NCBI RefSeq assembly: GCF_004337985.1
Contig: NW_021940920.1
Coordinates: forward strand, 1,348,549-1,412,548
Direction: 5' to 3'
Length of the DNA: 64,000 nt
DNA from: Pyricularia pennisetigena
Lineage: Eukaryota; Ascomycota; Sordariomycetes; Magnaporthales; Pyriculariaceae
Position numbers and translations under genes: made by a program. How positions within the stretch are numbered: position 1 is the stretch's first letter; every line of letters begins with the position of its first letter. The notes under the pieces are model-generated. The model had not been told where the DNA came from, ran no database searches, and was given only the letters and a program-made list of their open reading frames with translations. Positions 11,327 through 23,688 of the stretch are shown here, piece after piece.

Positions 11327-12635
11327 TCACTTACTGGACTTCCGAAACAATGACCGACCTCTCGGACCGTCCTGCTCGAAAGACAAATCGCCCAAACAGC
11401 CATCTTCACTCAAAAGGTCTTCGTCATCTGAGGAATTATAGTCACTGTGATCACATCCAAGAGCCTCCGTTCTCTGCCTCTTCTTCGGACTGCCACTTCG
11501 GCTCGGGCTTTGAGATCTTGCTGATGAACCGAATACTTGGGAGAAGGAAAAGACGTCTCTACTCGTAAAAACCCGCGTTTCGAGCTGATTTGTGATCCTG
11601 TTCCATACAAAAATATTGAACATACCGGGCCATGACACAAAGGGAATGCGCTCGTCAGTAAAGAGAGACCAAGCAAACCTGGCAAAAATAAACTCTTTGC
11701 TTAGGCCCTGGATGTGTTGCAAACGGCGGTTGTGGTACAGTGGAACAAGTTGCGCCGAGTTGCTTGGTTCCAGAACATGGACAAGCAACTGGGAAGGCTG
11801 GGATGTGTCGATATCGACTTTTTTCGGGACCAAAGCAATGCGCCTCGTGTCAAAAAGGTGGCGCAAATCGCTGTGCAGCAGCAGCATGTTTTGGTCGTCC
11901 GATATTACACACTGCTGGCTGGTAGTGGACCGACAATACCTAAATGATAGCGTTAACCCTGCAAATTCCATCATTTACCATGTTTGGCCTTGTTCAAGTG
12001 CCCACAGACTTAAACCACTTTGACATTTGATTCGAAACAAACCAATCTTTCTCCTTTGCCGGTACCAAGTGCGCCAATTCAACCGCATCTGTATAGCCCG
12101 AAATGCGGCAGCCTCCATCACGCACCGTGACTGCCATAGGCGCGGTCAAAAGTGGCGGTGGTTGGTATTCAAATATATCCAGTCGCGCCCATTGCAGTGG
12201 CAGGTTACCATGTGGGAACCGCCAGTTGTGGAACAAGTGTACAAAAGGGTACTTCTCTGTGAGGATTCGATGCAGCACTGATCAGCGAAAGGGCAGTAGG
12301 TGGCCCAGAAGATGCTTACCCGAGACAGCAACGTCCTCCAAACAAAAAAAGTATTCCCTGCCGCGCAGTAGGCCATCAGAAGGGCGCGGGAATTTTTCCA
12401 ACCCCTCCTGTTGTCGAACCGCCAAGTGTCCCTTGTTCCAGTTCGTCGCCGCCAGGATACAGCAGCAAACAAGAGCCAAGTCGTAGTCGAGAAGCCCGTT
12501 TGAAGCACAGAGAGCCAGTAGCGGAGGCGCGTTGTCTGGATACGCTGGGTGACGGAAGTGCACTGGGAACGGGCGTTCAGTTGCGGCTTGGGGAATTTCC
12601 AGAGCCGCAAGTACTGGAAATGCCGCCGATGCCAT
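11327..12635 (-). CDS. Fungal HNH_2-type nuclease-domain protein, three exons
   Basis: Exon 1 12635-12320 and exon 2 12277-12006 join in phase 1 over a 42-nt intron. Exon 3 starts at 11914 or 11911 and runs to 11327. Total is about 391 aa. The N-terminal part (start MASAAFPVLAALEIPQ) leads into the HNH_2-like core. Its first half is GCRISGYTDAVELAHLVPAK (Cys and the first His), ending DWFVSNQM; the second half reads DQNMLLLHSDLRHLFDTRR, giving the N and second H positions. This arrangement is typical of a large family of filamentous-fungal proteins of uncertain function, often highly duplicated and variable. The C-terminus is Ser/Asp-rich with a basic patch (GSPKKRQRTE), possibly a nuclear localisation signal. 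The exon 2/3 junction uses a weak GTGGGC donor and is the least certain point. Whether it cleaves DNA is unknown. Confidence 0.68.
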
Positions 12636-13181
12636 GTTGCTGTTGCTAGTTCGGTGCGGGAGGTGGGCGGGGCGAAGGTCCCTCCTGGAGGGGATAGAAG
12701 GCCGGATTGTGACGCCGGATCGAGTAGCAAACGCGCCGCGTATCTCAGATTTAGAGAGAAGTTTCGGTACCTAGTTTTCAGCACGTGAAATAGAACCTAA
12801 GAGTCTTAATGTTCAAAGCGCTGGTTCAATTGACGACGCGACTGAAAGAAGTTATCAGGCTGCGTTGTGTTGGAGTTAATACGTCAACATCGGTAGCGGT
12901 TGCTAGCGAGCAAAGACGCTAAAAGTGCCGAATTGGGGATGAAGTGGGGCAGGAATTAGAGAGGGAGAGATCACGCACACTAACGTACACGTGCAGCCTG
13001 AATGATTGGTAGGAGAGCCACGTATTCGGGCAGGGTGCGCTATCTAGACTAACGATCGTGGCAGCACTTATATGGTGCTCCCAGCGCTTACCTAAACTCT
13101 TCTAGTCATGTGATTCCAAGATCTCTCTACTGTAACAAGAGGTACATCTTTTGGGTAGGCACTGAAATGTACAATGAAACA

Positions 13182-13607
13182 CTAACTGTTTATACATTCC
13201 ATATAAGTATTAGCCCAGTCTAACAAAGTATTTACGGGCTGCCGTTTCACCAACGTCCTTGGCCTTGAAGTGGACAAGTTGGGCGACGCCATCGCGCTGC
13301 GGCTCGAACGCGCACCCAGGCTTGACTTGCGGCACTGGATAAAAAACAACACCCCGCTGCGCTTTTCCAGGGCATTCAGAATCCACATTCGACATTCATG
13401 CGACGTTGTCTTGGGGATCTCTCTACCCGCAATACGCTTATCTACGGTGACGTGGGCCACGAAATCGATCCGAGGCTTAGCGACTTTGGCAACTCCGTCC
13501 TCGGAAACGTGTACGCGTAATTTGGGCCCTGTAAATACGAACTGCGCTACCAGCCAGCTATGTCGATTGACTTGAAGACAAGGAATGACTGAGCATTTTA
13601 CCAGCAA
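13182..13607 (-). pseudogene. Possible broken gene or relic with two competing frames
   Basis: One frame reads convincingly in its first half (KPRIDFVAHVTVDKRIAGRE). A different frame reads convincingly in its second half (QVKPGCAFEPQRDGVAQLV, ending at a stop near 13213). No intron with good signals connects the two, so a frameshift is the simplest reading. The family is not recognised. It may instead be a misjudged splice. Confidence 0.27.
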
Positions 13608-15305
13608 GAACTATCTGCATCGGGCTCGCCATTTAGGAAATTATTGAATGGGAAAAACATACGCCAAACTAAAGGATATTCAAGTCGAATCTATTATTAG
13701 TCGGGGGGAACCAAGGGTTTCGGATGGGAATAATGCTCGCGATATTATCACACTCTGCTAGTATGTGGGCTACGAGTGAATACGGCATACGCAGAGTTGC
13801 AAGACTGGCTTCACTTTCTCTCACGACTAAGACTCTGGCAAGGCTAGAGTCTAGTGGATTCACGATATCTTTATCACAGATAGGTTTTATTATTAGTATC
13901 CACAAGTGTGCAAGTTATTTTCCATCCATTCCTCAGTGCATTCTTTACCAGCTTAAAAGCGGGAGACTGTATTCCTCCTTCCCTTTTGCGGTTCGGATTG
14001 CTGGCCTGAGGAATATTTTGATATAAATGATAAATGCTGTGACTTTGAGGACTGTCTGTAGATCTCTGCACTAAATTTGTTTTCGTTAACGATTGTCTGC
14101 ATGGTGAAGCTGGCCAACACCCCTTTCGTGATAATTTGTTTTATTTTTCTTGCAATTGTTACTTCCACACTACGTTTCCGTCCCAGAATTTGAATTTCAC
14201 AGCTGTATCCGGCCTGATTTCTTAACTGATGGCTGGTATTTTAGTCAAGTTGAATAGGCCTAGTGTATGTATATCGATCCATGTACACTTCCCAGGTAGT
14301 GTAAAAAGCTTTGTTTTGGTTTTGATAAGTTTCTTCCCCGGCTTTTTAGTCTCCCAATCATTAATAAACTATGGACGGTATTACTAAGTCAAGTTTTCCT
14401 ACCATAGTTGTTAGCCGAAAGCTCCTTACACTAGGCTTGTCTAGTACTCTAGTTTAGGAAACTTGGACGCTACAGAACTGTAAGATGCAGGTCAAGTAAA
14501 TTGCAAGTATGTTGGTCGAGTCCCAGTCTTTGACTGGATTTGGATGCCCAAACGCGGACTATTCAACAAAGAATTTAATATAGATAGAGCATTAGCCGGT
14601 GATCATTCAAAGAGAGTGGTTCCAACACGCCACTCTCCTATTTTTGCGAGTATCATAAGGATTATAGCTCTCTACATACAATTGGGCACAATATGTTGTT
14701 CCACAGAGCGTTTTAAAAGAGATTTCAACAACACAGCGGCAACTCATCAAGAATCAGGACCAGCAACGACTACTGCATTATGTGATGACTATTCTTGTTA
14801 ATTTACTACGAAAGCATCCAAGTCCGCATAAAGAAGAGGACCAAACCGGACGGAGTTTTCAAACATTCAGTAGCATCACAGTCAACCAAGATGGGGCAAC
14901 AGAAATGTATAAAGAACTACTCATGCGACCTTTACGTGCATGAACATCCGAGACCAGCTCACGCGGGTGAGCATTACCAAAAGCTATACTCTATCGTCAA
15001 GAAAACGAACAGACTGAAGAGGCATGCCTGATGAACACGCGTGATCGCCAGGACATGCCACACAACTGGCCACAAGCATCGGCAACTCTAAGCACTGGAC
15101 AGAAGTCTAATAAGAAGATCAAGGAGATGAGCTAATTTAACTGCATACAGAGTTTTATTGCTTCTAAACCTTGGCTGCCAAATGAAAAAGCTTGGTCAGT
15201 CGAATAGGATAACTTATTCCGCTAGAGAAAAAAAAAAAAAAGTCCCATGCACATAAAAAACCTTAAAAGATATGCATGCTTCTGGTTATTTTTGGCTCCT
15301 GATTC
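13608..15305. other. AT-rich stretch, no intact gene
   Basis: Composition drops to AT-rich between the relic and the epoxide hydrolase. The frame at 14544-14801 (+) shows no domain or splice support. TE relics are possible, but no terminal repeats are visible to me. Confidence 0.4.
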
Positions 15306-16532
15306 TCAAGCGTATCCTGTCCTGCCATTAACCACTCCATAAGCGCCGCCACCTCGGCCAAACATCTCGTGCAAGTCATTAGCAATGTCCTGCGGCCTCT
15401 CAAAAGCCGCAAAGTGGCCGCCAGAAGAGTGCATCTTGTTTAGCACCACGTCGCCAAGGGTCTTGTTCCAAAGCAGGGGAAAGACGAACAGATCCTTGGG
15501 GAACAAGCCGAACCCTAGCTTGACGCCCTTGAGATAAGTGGCGGTGCCGACCGTGGTGGAACTCACGGGTCGGGCGTCGTGCATCAGTTCGTAGTAAATC
15601 CGCAGCGACTCCGCCGGGCCTGCCCTGCTGAACCAGTAGATGCTGATCCACTTGCACACCTCGTAGTCGGTGAACGGGTAGCTGTCGGTCCAGTCGTGGA
15701 GCTTTTCGTATATCCAGGCCAGCAGTGCAACGGGCGAGTCGGTCAGAGCGTAGCCGATGGTCTGGGGCTTGGTCATGTGCTCCTTCATGTAGCCTGAACC
15801 CTCCCTGTTGAACCACTCGGTGCGTGCAAAGCCGTCGAGTTCCGCCTGCGTCCGTGGCGTGGCTTGGTATTCCTTGTACAGCTCCGGGAAATACGTCTCG
15901 CTGGGCGGTTTCGGGTTGCTCACGTTGTAATGGCTCGCCTTGCAGTGCTCGGGGAAGAGATATCCCAGGCACCTGGTGACGCTGTACCCGATATCGCCAC
16001 CCTGGGTCACGTACTCCTGGTAGCCTAGCACCTCGGTCATGAGCTTGTTGAAGACCCTGGCGATCTCGGCCGAGCTAAAGCCCATCTTTTTCACCCCGGA
16101 CGAGAAGCCATAGCTCGGCAGGGACGGCGCAACAATGTCAAACGCAGGCTTGTCGTCGCCAGCTCCATCCACCAGCAGCGGCAGCAGCTTGGAGACCTCG
16201 TCGAACGAGCCGGGCCACCCGTGGCAGAACAGCAAGGGGATCGCGTTGGGCGCGCGGCTCTTTACGTGCACGAAGTGCAAATCTATGGGGTCGAAGCCGT
16301 CGATTTGGATCGTCGTCATGAACTGGGGCATTTGGTTGAGCTCGGCCTCGGCCTGGCGCCAGTCGAACTCGTCGCGCCAATATTCGGCCAGGCGCTTGAC
16401 GTCGGCCAGCGGAGACCCCTGCTTCCAGCCGGCGTCCTCGAGCTCATCGGGCAGGTCGGCAGCGGCCAGTTTCTGCTTGAGCCGGGTGATCTTGTCCTCG
16501 GGGACGTTGATTTTGTACGGCGTCACGGACAT
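15306..16532 (-). CDS. Epoxide hydrolase, alpha/beta-hydrolase fold with EHN N-terminal domain
   Basis: Single exon, 408 aa from ATG 16532; an ATG 26 codons upstream gives an unlikely Cys-rich extension. The N-terminal about 110 residues match the epoxide hydrolase N-domain pattern (PYKINVPEDKITRLKQKL, WRDEFDWRQAEAELNQ). The hydrolase core has the oxyanion-hole motif HGWPGS (104-109), the nucleophile in TQGGDIGYSV (Asp180) and the catalytic His in SSGGHFAAFERP (His373). Length and motif order are typical of microsomal-type fungal epoxide hydrolases, which open epoxides to vicinal diols through a covalent Asp ester. No signal peptide or N-terminal anchor is apparent, so it is probably cytosolic. 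Role may be detoxification or secondary metabolism; no pathway neighbours are visible. Confidence 0.92.
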   Translation of the reverse strand: MSVTPYKINVPEDKITRLKQKLAAADLPDELEDAGWKQGSPLADVKRLAEYWRDEFDWRQAEAELNQMPQFMTTIQIDGFDPIDLHFVHVKSRAPNAIPLLFCHGWPGSFDEVSKLLPLLVDGAGDDKPAFDIVAPSLPSYGFSSGVKKMGFSSAEIARVFNKLMTEVLGYQEYVTQGGDIGYSVTRCLGYLFPEHCKASHYNVSNPKPPSETYFPELYKEYQATPRTQAELDGFARTEWFNREGSGYMKEHMTKPQTIGYALTDSPVALLAWIYEKLHDWTDSYPFTDYEVCKWISIYWFSRAGPAESLRIYYELMHDARPVSSTTVGTATYLKGVKLGFGLFPKDLFVFPLLWNKTLGDVVLNKMHSSGGHFAAFERPQDIANDLHEMFGRGGGAYGVVNGRTGYA

Positions 16533-19500
16533 GTTGAGGCGACAGGGTGAACAAACTGTTGTTGTTTCGTTGGTTGAAAGGCAGTAGGCGTCGTGTGGGC
16601 AAAAGGCCAAGCCACTGCGAGTTATGCGGCAAATAACAAGGAGAAAGATTGTGTTCCACGGCTCGAGTATAAAATGGGGGAATATTGATGGGGACCCAAG
16701 CCCAATCTATCAAGTATGAAATAGAATGCAGGCCGGCCGGATTCTTGAAGCTTTATACCGTGCGAAGCAGGAAATCGGTTGATTCAAAATCCCCGACAAG
16801 CCGGGCTGACATGCATTAAGCTCCCGCCGGACCCCACTGGGGGTTTGTACAATTTCCGGAAACCGTCCGGCGTACCCGGCACCTGTCTCCCTCTCGATAC
16901 GGTCCGATAACCAATCAAAAGACACAAAGCAAATAGTAGATAACATATCTGAATAAGTTCTACGTTCCGGACGCCTGTTTTACACGGTCTCGTGAGAAAC
17001 TGCCCAGGTGGCATTTCATGTATGTGCTCAGTCATCAGCTAGACCCGCATCTCTCTCGAGCACCTTCCTATATATCAAAGGTGGGCGGCAGCTATGATCC
17101 CCACAAGGCCGTCAGGAGAGCTCCGACGGCACCCCTACGTCGGCAGCAAGGCTCGGTCGTGAAGAACAAGAACAAGACTAACAAGCCAGGAATGCAAACA
17201 CAAGCCAGAAGCACAGCTCACAACTCCTATGAAGCACTACCCTGGTATCGGAAGCCGAGTTCTTGATGGCCCAGGCGCTTCCCAATGCCAAAATCCATAG
17301 TCGCCTCCTCCGCGGGTGCCAAACCCTCCTTCACAGCAACTGAAAAGCAGAGCGTGAGACTGATGCTGATTTTGTATGTGCACATACATCTAGACCCGGG
17401 ACCTACACAAGTCCAACAAGTCCCCCGTCCTGGCATGCATCTCCAATACTGTTGTTGAATACGTCATGGCCGGCGAGCGCGGCTTACTGATGCCTATCGT
17501 CAAAATATTCCGATCACACAATCCTGATTTGCTTGCTTGCAGTGGAATTCACCGACTTGTCCAGCTGGTGCCGTGTGGAGCGGGGCTCGGTTCCCACAGA
17601 ATGTCAGCAACCAATGTTGGACTGCACCTGCGGGAGCGACCATGACTTGGTCAGCAAAGCAAAGCAAATCACTACATCCGCAGTTGGATTTCCCTTTGCG
17701 GCGACTGCACGTGTCGGAACATGAGGCAAAAACGATCAGAAGAATCAGGACTTTGCGCTACATCTAGACACCAACAGCGCATAGATTGTATAATCCAGAC
17801 AAGCCTAGCCTGGACGGAATCCCAATATATTGCGACCTGGGCCCGGATAGGGGCTATAGATCCCGAAACGCAAGGACCTGATACCGTTCCAGCCGACCCA
17901 GATTTAAAATAGGGGGTTCGTGCGAAGGCGACGACCACGGAAAGCGGAGACAAGGTCCCCTCCCCGCACCGCAGCACTAGCAGCCACGCGAATGCTGCGT
18001 CGTTCTAGGCGCACGGGAGACTGCAGCCTTTGCTTGACGTCACACCGGGGCCTGCAACCTAGTGAGTGTACTTTGAGTAGGCCCGGGCCGCGCGAGGAGC
18101 GTTAGGCGTTCATTCCAAGATGGGGAAAAATAAAAGCCCTCCTCCACAGAAACCTCCACATAAACCTCTGGCCGACAACGTTGGCATAGGCCGCTGTAAA
18201 AGCGACCACCCCTCGCGGACTTGAAGGACGGTGACTCCTTGATGTGGCAGATGCTCTTAAAATACCCATGATCCCATGTGTATTTCTTGTGTGTGTGTAT
18301 TATTGACAACAACATCCAAAATATGGCAGGTTGTCTGGCAGAGCTACACCCCATTTTAGTGCGAGCCTAACACCAAGGTAGAAAGCGTACATGATGCGGC
18401 TGGACTAATTCACATGGCATTCTCACCAAGAGAAAAGGACTAGGCCTAGAGTGCTCCTCCAACTTTTTAAAAAAAAACTGCGCCTGCCGACACGAAGGAG
18501 GGTGCGCTTGCAAAATAATACCGAGTCATAAAGCTTGCCGACACTGCAGTATCCGTACGAACAAGCGATTTTTCTACTTAAGGGAACCCTTTCAAGACTG
18601 TCGTCAATATGATGTAGCCAAATATAGCCCGCCGACCCGCCCATCAAGCTAGACCGCCGGAGAACGCCCGGGGGGTACGCGAGCCGGCTATATTCGACAT
18701 CTGTCGGAAGCCTGCATGTCCCGGCCATTGGTGGGATATCCTCACCCCATGGCCGTGTTGCAATGGAAGTCGGGAAACGAGAGAAGAAAAAAAAGCCAAA
18801 CAAATCACACATACGACACGAAAGAGGGAGAAAAAGTCCAATGAAGGAACAAGCGTCCCCTTCGAGTAGACAGCTCAACAGACCCCAAAAGGCCCAAAGA
18901 CCAATAGGTGGCCCACGACAGCCGTCACCTGGGGAAAATCTGGGGCTTTACATTGTGGGGGAGGGTGTGGCGAGGCTATTCAGCCGCCTGCTGCCCCCCG
19001 GTTGGCACCGTGGTAAGATGTCAAGGATGCATAAGTTTAAATGACCAAAAAAAAAGACCAGGACCGGCATTGTCTGCTTCTGCATTGACTGGCGACTGTG
19101 GGTGTCTGGACAGAACTTGGGATGAAATCGGCTTGGCAATCCAGGGGCGAACTCTATCTCACCTGGAATATAGGCATAATTGGGGGAGGAGTAGGTTTCA
19201 AAACAGGAACGTGATGAGGGTTTGAGGATCGCAAGGGAAAATAAAGAAAGGTCGTATGGAGATCATAGGTAATCATGGCTTATCATGAGCGATCATGATA
19301 ACCTGGCGATCAAAGAGGATGGAGGAGGACAGAGGAAAAATGGGCCAATATCGTCTGTTCATCTGAAGCCCTGAACGAGTAATGCTACTGCGCCCCTCCC
19401 GATAAAAAAAAAAAAAAAAAAAAGCGAACCGTCTCATGCTAAGACAGAAACAAGCCTGGGCATTGGACGAAACTTGAAAAAAAAAAAACACAACAGGGGA

Positions 19501-19734
19501 CGAGTAGATGGGAGAGAAAAAAAAAAAGAAGGAGGACGGGATGGTCCTAGACTCGTGGTCCCGTTGATGACGCCGGTTCGTTGAGCTAGTGCCGCCCCGT
19601 GGCTTTGGAAGCTGGCCTAGCGGACATGGTAGAATTAGTATGTTGCCACCATTTAGTGGTTTCCTTGTTTGGAATTTTGGGCCCAAAAAGAAAAAGAAAA
19701 GCAACATAATATCGATTATACACATGGTAAGCTG

Positions 19735-20586
19735 TCAAACAACAAGAAAGCAAAAACGCAGAACTGTGTGTTGCGCAAAGGGCTCATAAGAACAAAAAAG
19801 CCTCACAGGGTCTTGGCAAGCCGGGGTACTGAATGCCGAGAGACATTTCGCTGCAACGGCGCGATCCCCGTAATTTGGACCAGAGCCAACCACATCGTAA
19901 AGCAGCTTCATGGCTTTTCTTGAGAAGGAATTGGTCTCGGGGGCGTCATCGAAGAGGCTTGTCGTGCAACCTGAGCGAAGCAAACCTCCACCAGGTTTGA
20001 GGGGGTACTGGTCCCCGAAAAAAAATAGCTGACACGCATGAAAGTAGACACATCAATGTCTTGACCCTGCCACTTCCAATACGGGATGCGGAAGAGAGCA
20101 GCTAAACAAACACCGTAAACAGGCTGATCTTGGTCCCGACGATAAACATGTGCTGTGGACAAAGATGCCCAGCCGTCCTTCTGTCACATCTTAACCCCGG
20201 GGAAAAAGGACTTTGCACTTGCTTCACGACTGATAATTATTGTGTCGCCCATTCCAGTCTCTGAGGGCATGGGAAACGACGTCAAGGATGCCCTGGTCAA
20301 GGGTTCTAGCGCTGTCACTGTTGGAGACTTTGCAAACAGTGTGACGAACTTGTCTGAGCTTGTCCAAAGACCTCGCTGATAGGTCGATCTGGGAGGAATT
20401 CATGAAGATCTCGTCCGAACTCGGGCCGCAAAAAAGTTTTCTTTTGGTCATGAAAATGGCCATGGCAGTAAACCCCCAAATAAAAGCCGAGCCGCGATGT
20501 GGTTCTGGGCTTTGTGGCTGTTTGATGGGCTTGCTCTGCTGACTTTCTAACCAAAACCAAAGAGGGCAAGTCGCGGGGAGGAGCAA
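19735..20586 (-). pseudogene. Possible degenerate coding region
   Basis: Several frames here read protein-like, for example SSDEIFMNSSQIDLSARSL and FRIPYWKWQGQDIDVSTFM. They do not join into one clean model: no start with good context, and stops between the blocks. It could be a decayed gene or a multi-exon gene I cannot resolve. Family not recognised. Confidence 0.22.
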
Positions 20587-21230
20587 TAAAGTAGCAAAAG
20601 AGGTGTCTTCTCGATTCCACTAGGATAAATGAAAAAAGTGTAACCAGTCTGACAATGGGGGAAAAAGAAGCCTAAGTTGACCAAAGTACTACTTCTTGGC
20701 AATGCACAAAGGACCCAAGGAGCAGGGATCCTTGGGTAGAAACGTGGGATAACAATCCCTACTCCGTACAAGCCAATCCTCATTCTCACCGGGGCTAGCT
20801 GAAAGCGGCGTCAGAGTGAGTACATAGTGTTGGTGTGATGCTTGGTGTGATGATGGGCTGAGCAAGCACCCAATACGAACCCCAATCGGCTTTTTGGTCG
20901 CCTTGCCTTGCCTGCTGGTCTCGATGCCGAATTGGAAGGGGTATGTCTATGTCATAGATGGGTTACACTACCCGGGTACCTGCTACTGATCCAGAACTAC
21001 TGTACAGTAGACAAGGCCTGAGCAAGAGAGATGGCTAAGTGATTTCCCTTTGCTTGCTTTGTATTACTTTGTATAATAAATGACTTCATGGATCATAAAT
21101 GAAAGAGGTGAGAAATAAGCTGTCAAGCTGTCAAGTCGCTTTGATCGAAAGGAATTTCGCCTCTGATCAAGTAGGAGACAAGGTTGGGCATAAGATGCTT
21201 TTGACAGGTACCAGCCCCTCTGATAGGCGT

Positions 21231-21254
21231 TTTTTTTTTTTTTTTTTTTTTTTT
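21231..21254 (+). repeat. T24 homopolymer
   Basis: 24 consecutive T followed by AAA; no neighbouring gene explains it. Confidence 0.95.
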
Positions 21255-21661
21255 AAACTTGATTAGTCTTGTCTGCCAGGTCCGCCTGGTCTGCTTGTCG
21301 GCTCGCCTTACTAACTGCCCGGTCCAAGGAGCGAGTCAGGAGGGGGAGCTTGATGGCCAGCTCGATGTCAGCCTTACGCTGGCTGCGGAGGGGAAGCGTG
21401 GGGTCTGCGGCGCAGAGCGGTCATAATATTTGCTCGCCGTTTTGGGTATTGACGACGCCTGATCGGTGGCGTTGGTGAGCATTAAACGTCAGCACAGAAC
21501 AAATATAAGCCGATAAGTTATGCAGGCATGTAATGGCAGCTGAAGAGCATCTGTAGTTTTTGTATGCGGTAGGGTGACTGCTGCCTTCCCATCGCTGTAA
21601 TGCTGAGTCGCGCGGATAAAATAAAGAATAAATAAATGACTGGGAAAATTTTCAAACAAGG

Positions 21662-21664
<3 letters not shown>

Positions 21665-21692
<28 letters not shown>
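21665..21692 (+). repeat. A28 homopolymer
   Basis: 28 consecutive A, about 400 bp downstream of the T24 run, so the two form a loose T/A inverted pair around 21.25-21.66 kb. Confidence 0.95.
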
Positions 21693-21693
<1 letters not shown>

Positions 21694-23687
21694 TGGCTCG
21701 GGTTTTCTTTGTAGCTGTTCGGTTGTTGTTTAACTACGTAGTAGAACAAAATGTACAGTGCAGTATCAACGAGCGGCTTGGCTGGTGTCAAGTTGGTAAT
21801 CGGGACGGAAGCTTCGTTCAGATGAGGGGACAAACGCACTTTGGCACTTGGTCTGATTGATTCCCGGAGGCGCTTTTTTGCTTTGCCTCCCCCTGTTCGC
21901 CCTTCTCGGGCAGGGAAAAACGGAAGGTCGAGCTGAAGTTGAGACACTCTGACGAACTTGCTTTCCCTCCCTTCTTCTTTCCCATGTACCTCAAGTCCTT
22001 AACCTACCGCGGCTTCAAGCGGACCCCGGCACTGTCTAAAAATCGTGGGGTACTGTGTCACTGGTGGGGTTGTCGAGCTTGCCCCGCCCACCCTATCTAA
22101 TTCACTGCAGTGGCATTCTCGGCGGGATGATTTCATCTCTCCTCGCCCAGTGGAGGTTTTAGGGGGTACGCGACGCCCAACAAACACGCGAATTTTGGGA
22201 TTTGGCGCCATGGCCCTGCCTAGGAATTAAAAATAGTATCGCGACGAAGCTCGGTTTGAGTTTGATAATAGTAGAGCATATACATAGTAGACGTTTTCCA
22301 CTGGATCCATAGAAACGGACGTGCAGCACCTGGTCACTCGTGAGGGTCAATCAATGCCTTGCACTCCCAGATTAACCGGGGCGTCATTTGCATTGTTGAC
22401 CTTTACGAATTTTTCTAAACTGGGTACCTATTCTGAGTGATGTAAGGTCATTATTAAGTCCGCGGTAGTATGAACACACGAACTAAGATTTTTGGCCTGT
22501 TCTTCCATTTGGCCACGGCCGGCTCGGTCGGGTCTATATTATGAGGCGGACTAGGTAACCTTACCGAAAGAGAAAAAGAAAAACACCAACAAAGGCCGAG
22601 CTCAACCTGCAGAAAGAAGCCTACTCTGTGCGGATTGGAATTGACTGCCAGAAAAGGTAGTAGGCACTGTACAAAAAAAGAGAAACGAGAGACACTGTGC
22701 TAAAAGGGACACGCAATGTCAAGACAACTGCGATACAATTAATTAATGACGGATGGATGCAACTTCCCACCATGACGGGCCTTTGCGGCCTCCGCAGTGA
22801 TTTCCCTGGTAAATTATCCTGGCGACTGAGAGCTCGGCTAGTGTTTTGTATCGACTCCATCACAATATCGTTACCGCGACTAGCATTGTAGTTTTAGACT
22901 CCCTCATTGGCGCGTGTTGTCTACACAATCTGCTGTCCTCCCATGCTGCTGGAAGGAGGTTTTTCTAGCACCGAAAAGAATGTCATGTAATGTTGTTTGT
23001 GTCTAGAACAAGTCTAGGCTTATTCGCGTTTTCCGACACAGAAATGCGTGTGCGACATCTGCAACAAACTCGAGCATCAAGCAAAATCCATGCCGAATCA
23101 AACGCAACGCAAGGCAATGCAATGTAAGACATGGTCATCATCAACTCGTGGTGTGCCGCACGGCAGCATATTTCTTTAACCCCCCACAAGTTGGAAAAAA
23201 GACATTTCTTTCCAGAACGTAGCACTCAGGGACCCTTTTCCCCATAGAAGCCTGAATGCTGGTTCAATAATCCGCCTTCATAATACACAGAGGGTGGGCT
23301 AGTGCCGTTTTCAGGGGATCGGATACAGCGCCCGTACAGGCCTGCCGGCCGGGGTCATTTGGAAGCGAAAGTACCGCGAGCAGAAGGGAAACGGTTGTTC
23401 GTCGAGGCTCCAAGTATTGTCTAGTTCCGTCGGCTTGGCGGGCTGGACGGGACAAAAGGCCGCTTGTCAAGCAGATGCCACGATGTCTTCCTAATCAGCC
23501 CTGCCCGCTGCGTTGTGCACCGCTAGTCTCTAGTCTAGGCTGAACGCCAACTAGCTACCTGGACAAATACCCGACCAGTGATCTCAAAAGGCGTCTTTTT
23601 CTGGCTGTTGCGCTCATGGGTCTGAACCATTTCTGGCACAGCTTCAAAATGTGAGAAAGAGTTAAAGTGGGTAAGGTACCTAGCAGA

Positions 23688-23688
23688 N
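23688..23688. other. Single ambiguous base beside a G run
   Basis: One N directly followed by a run of G, probably unresolved homopolymer length. Confidence 0.95.

Noticed and set aside
15400..16587. Several long frames opposite or out of frame with the epoxide hydrolase
   Set aside because: Shadows caused by GC-rich third positions of the true gene.
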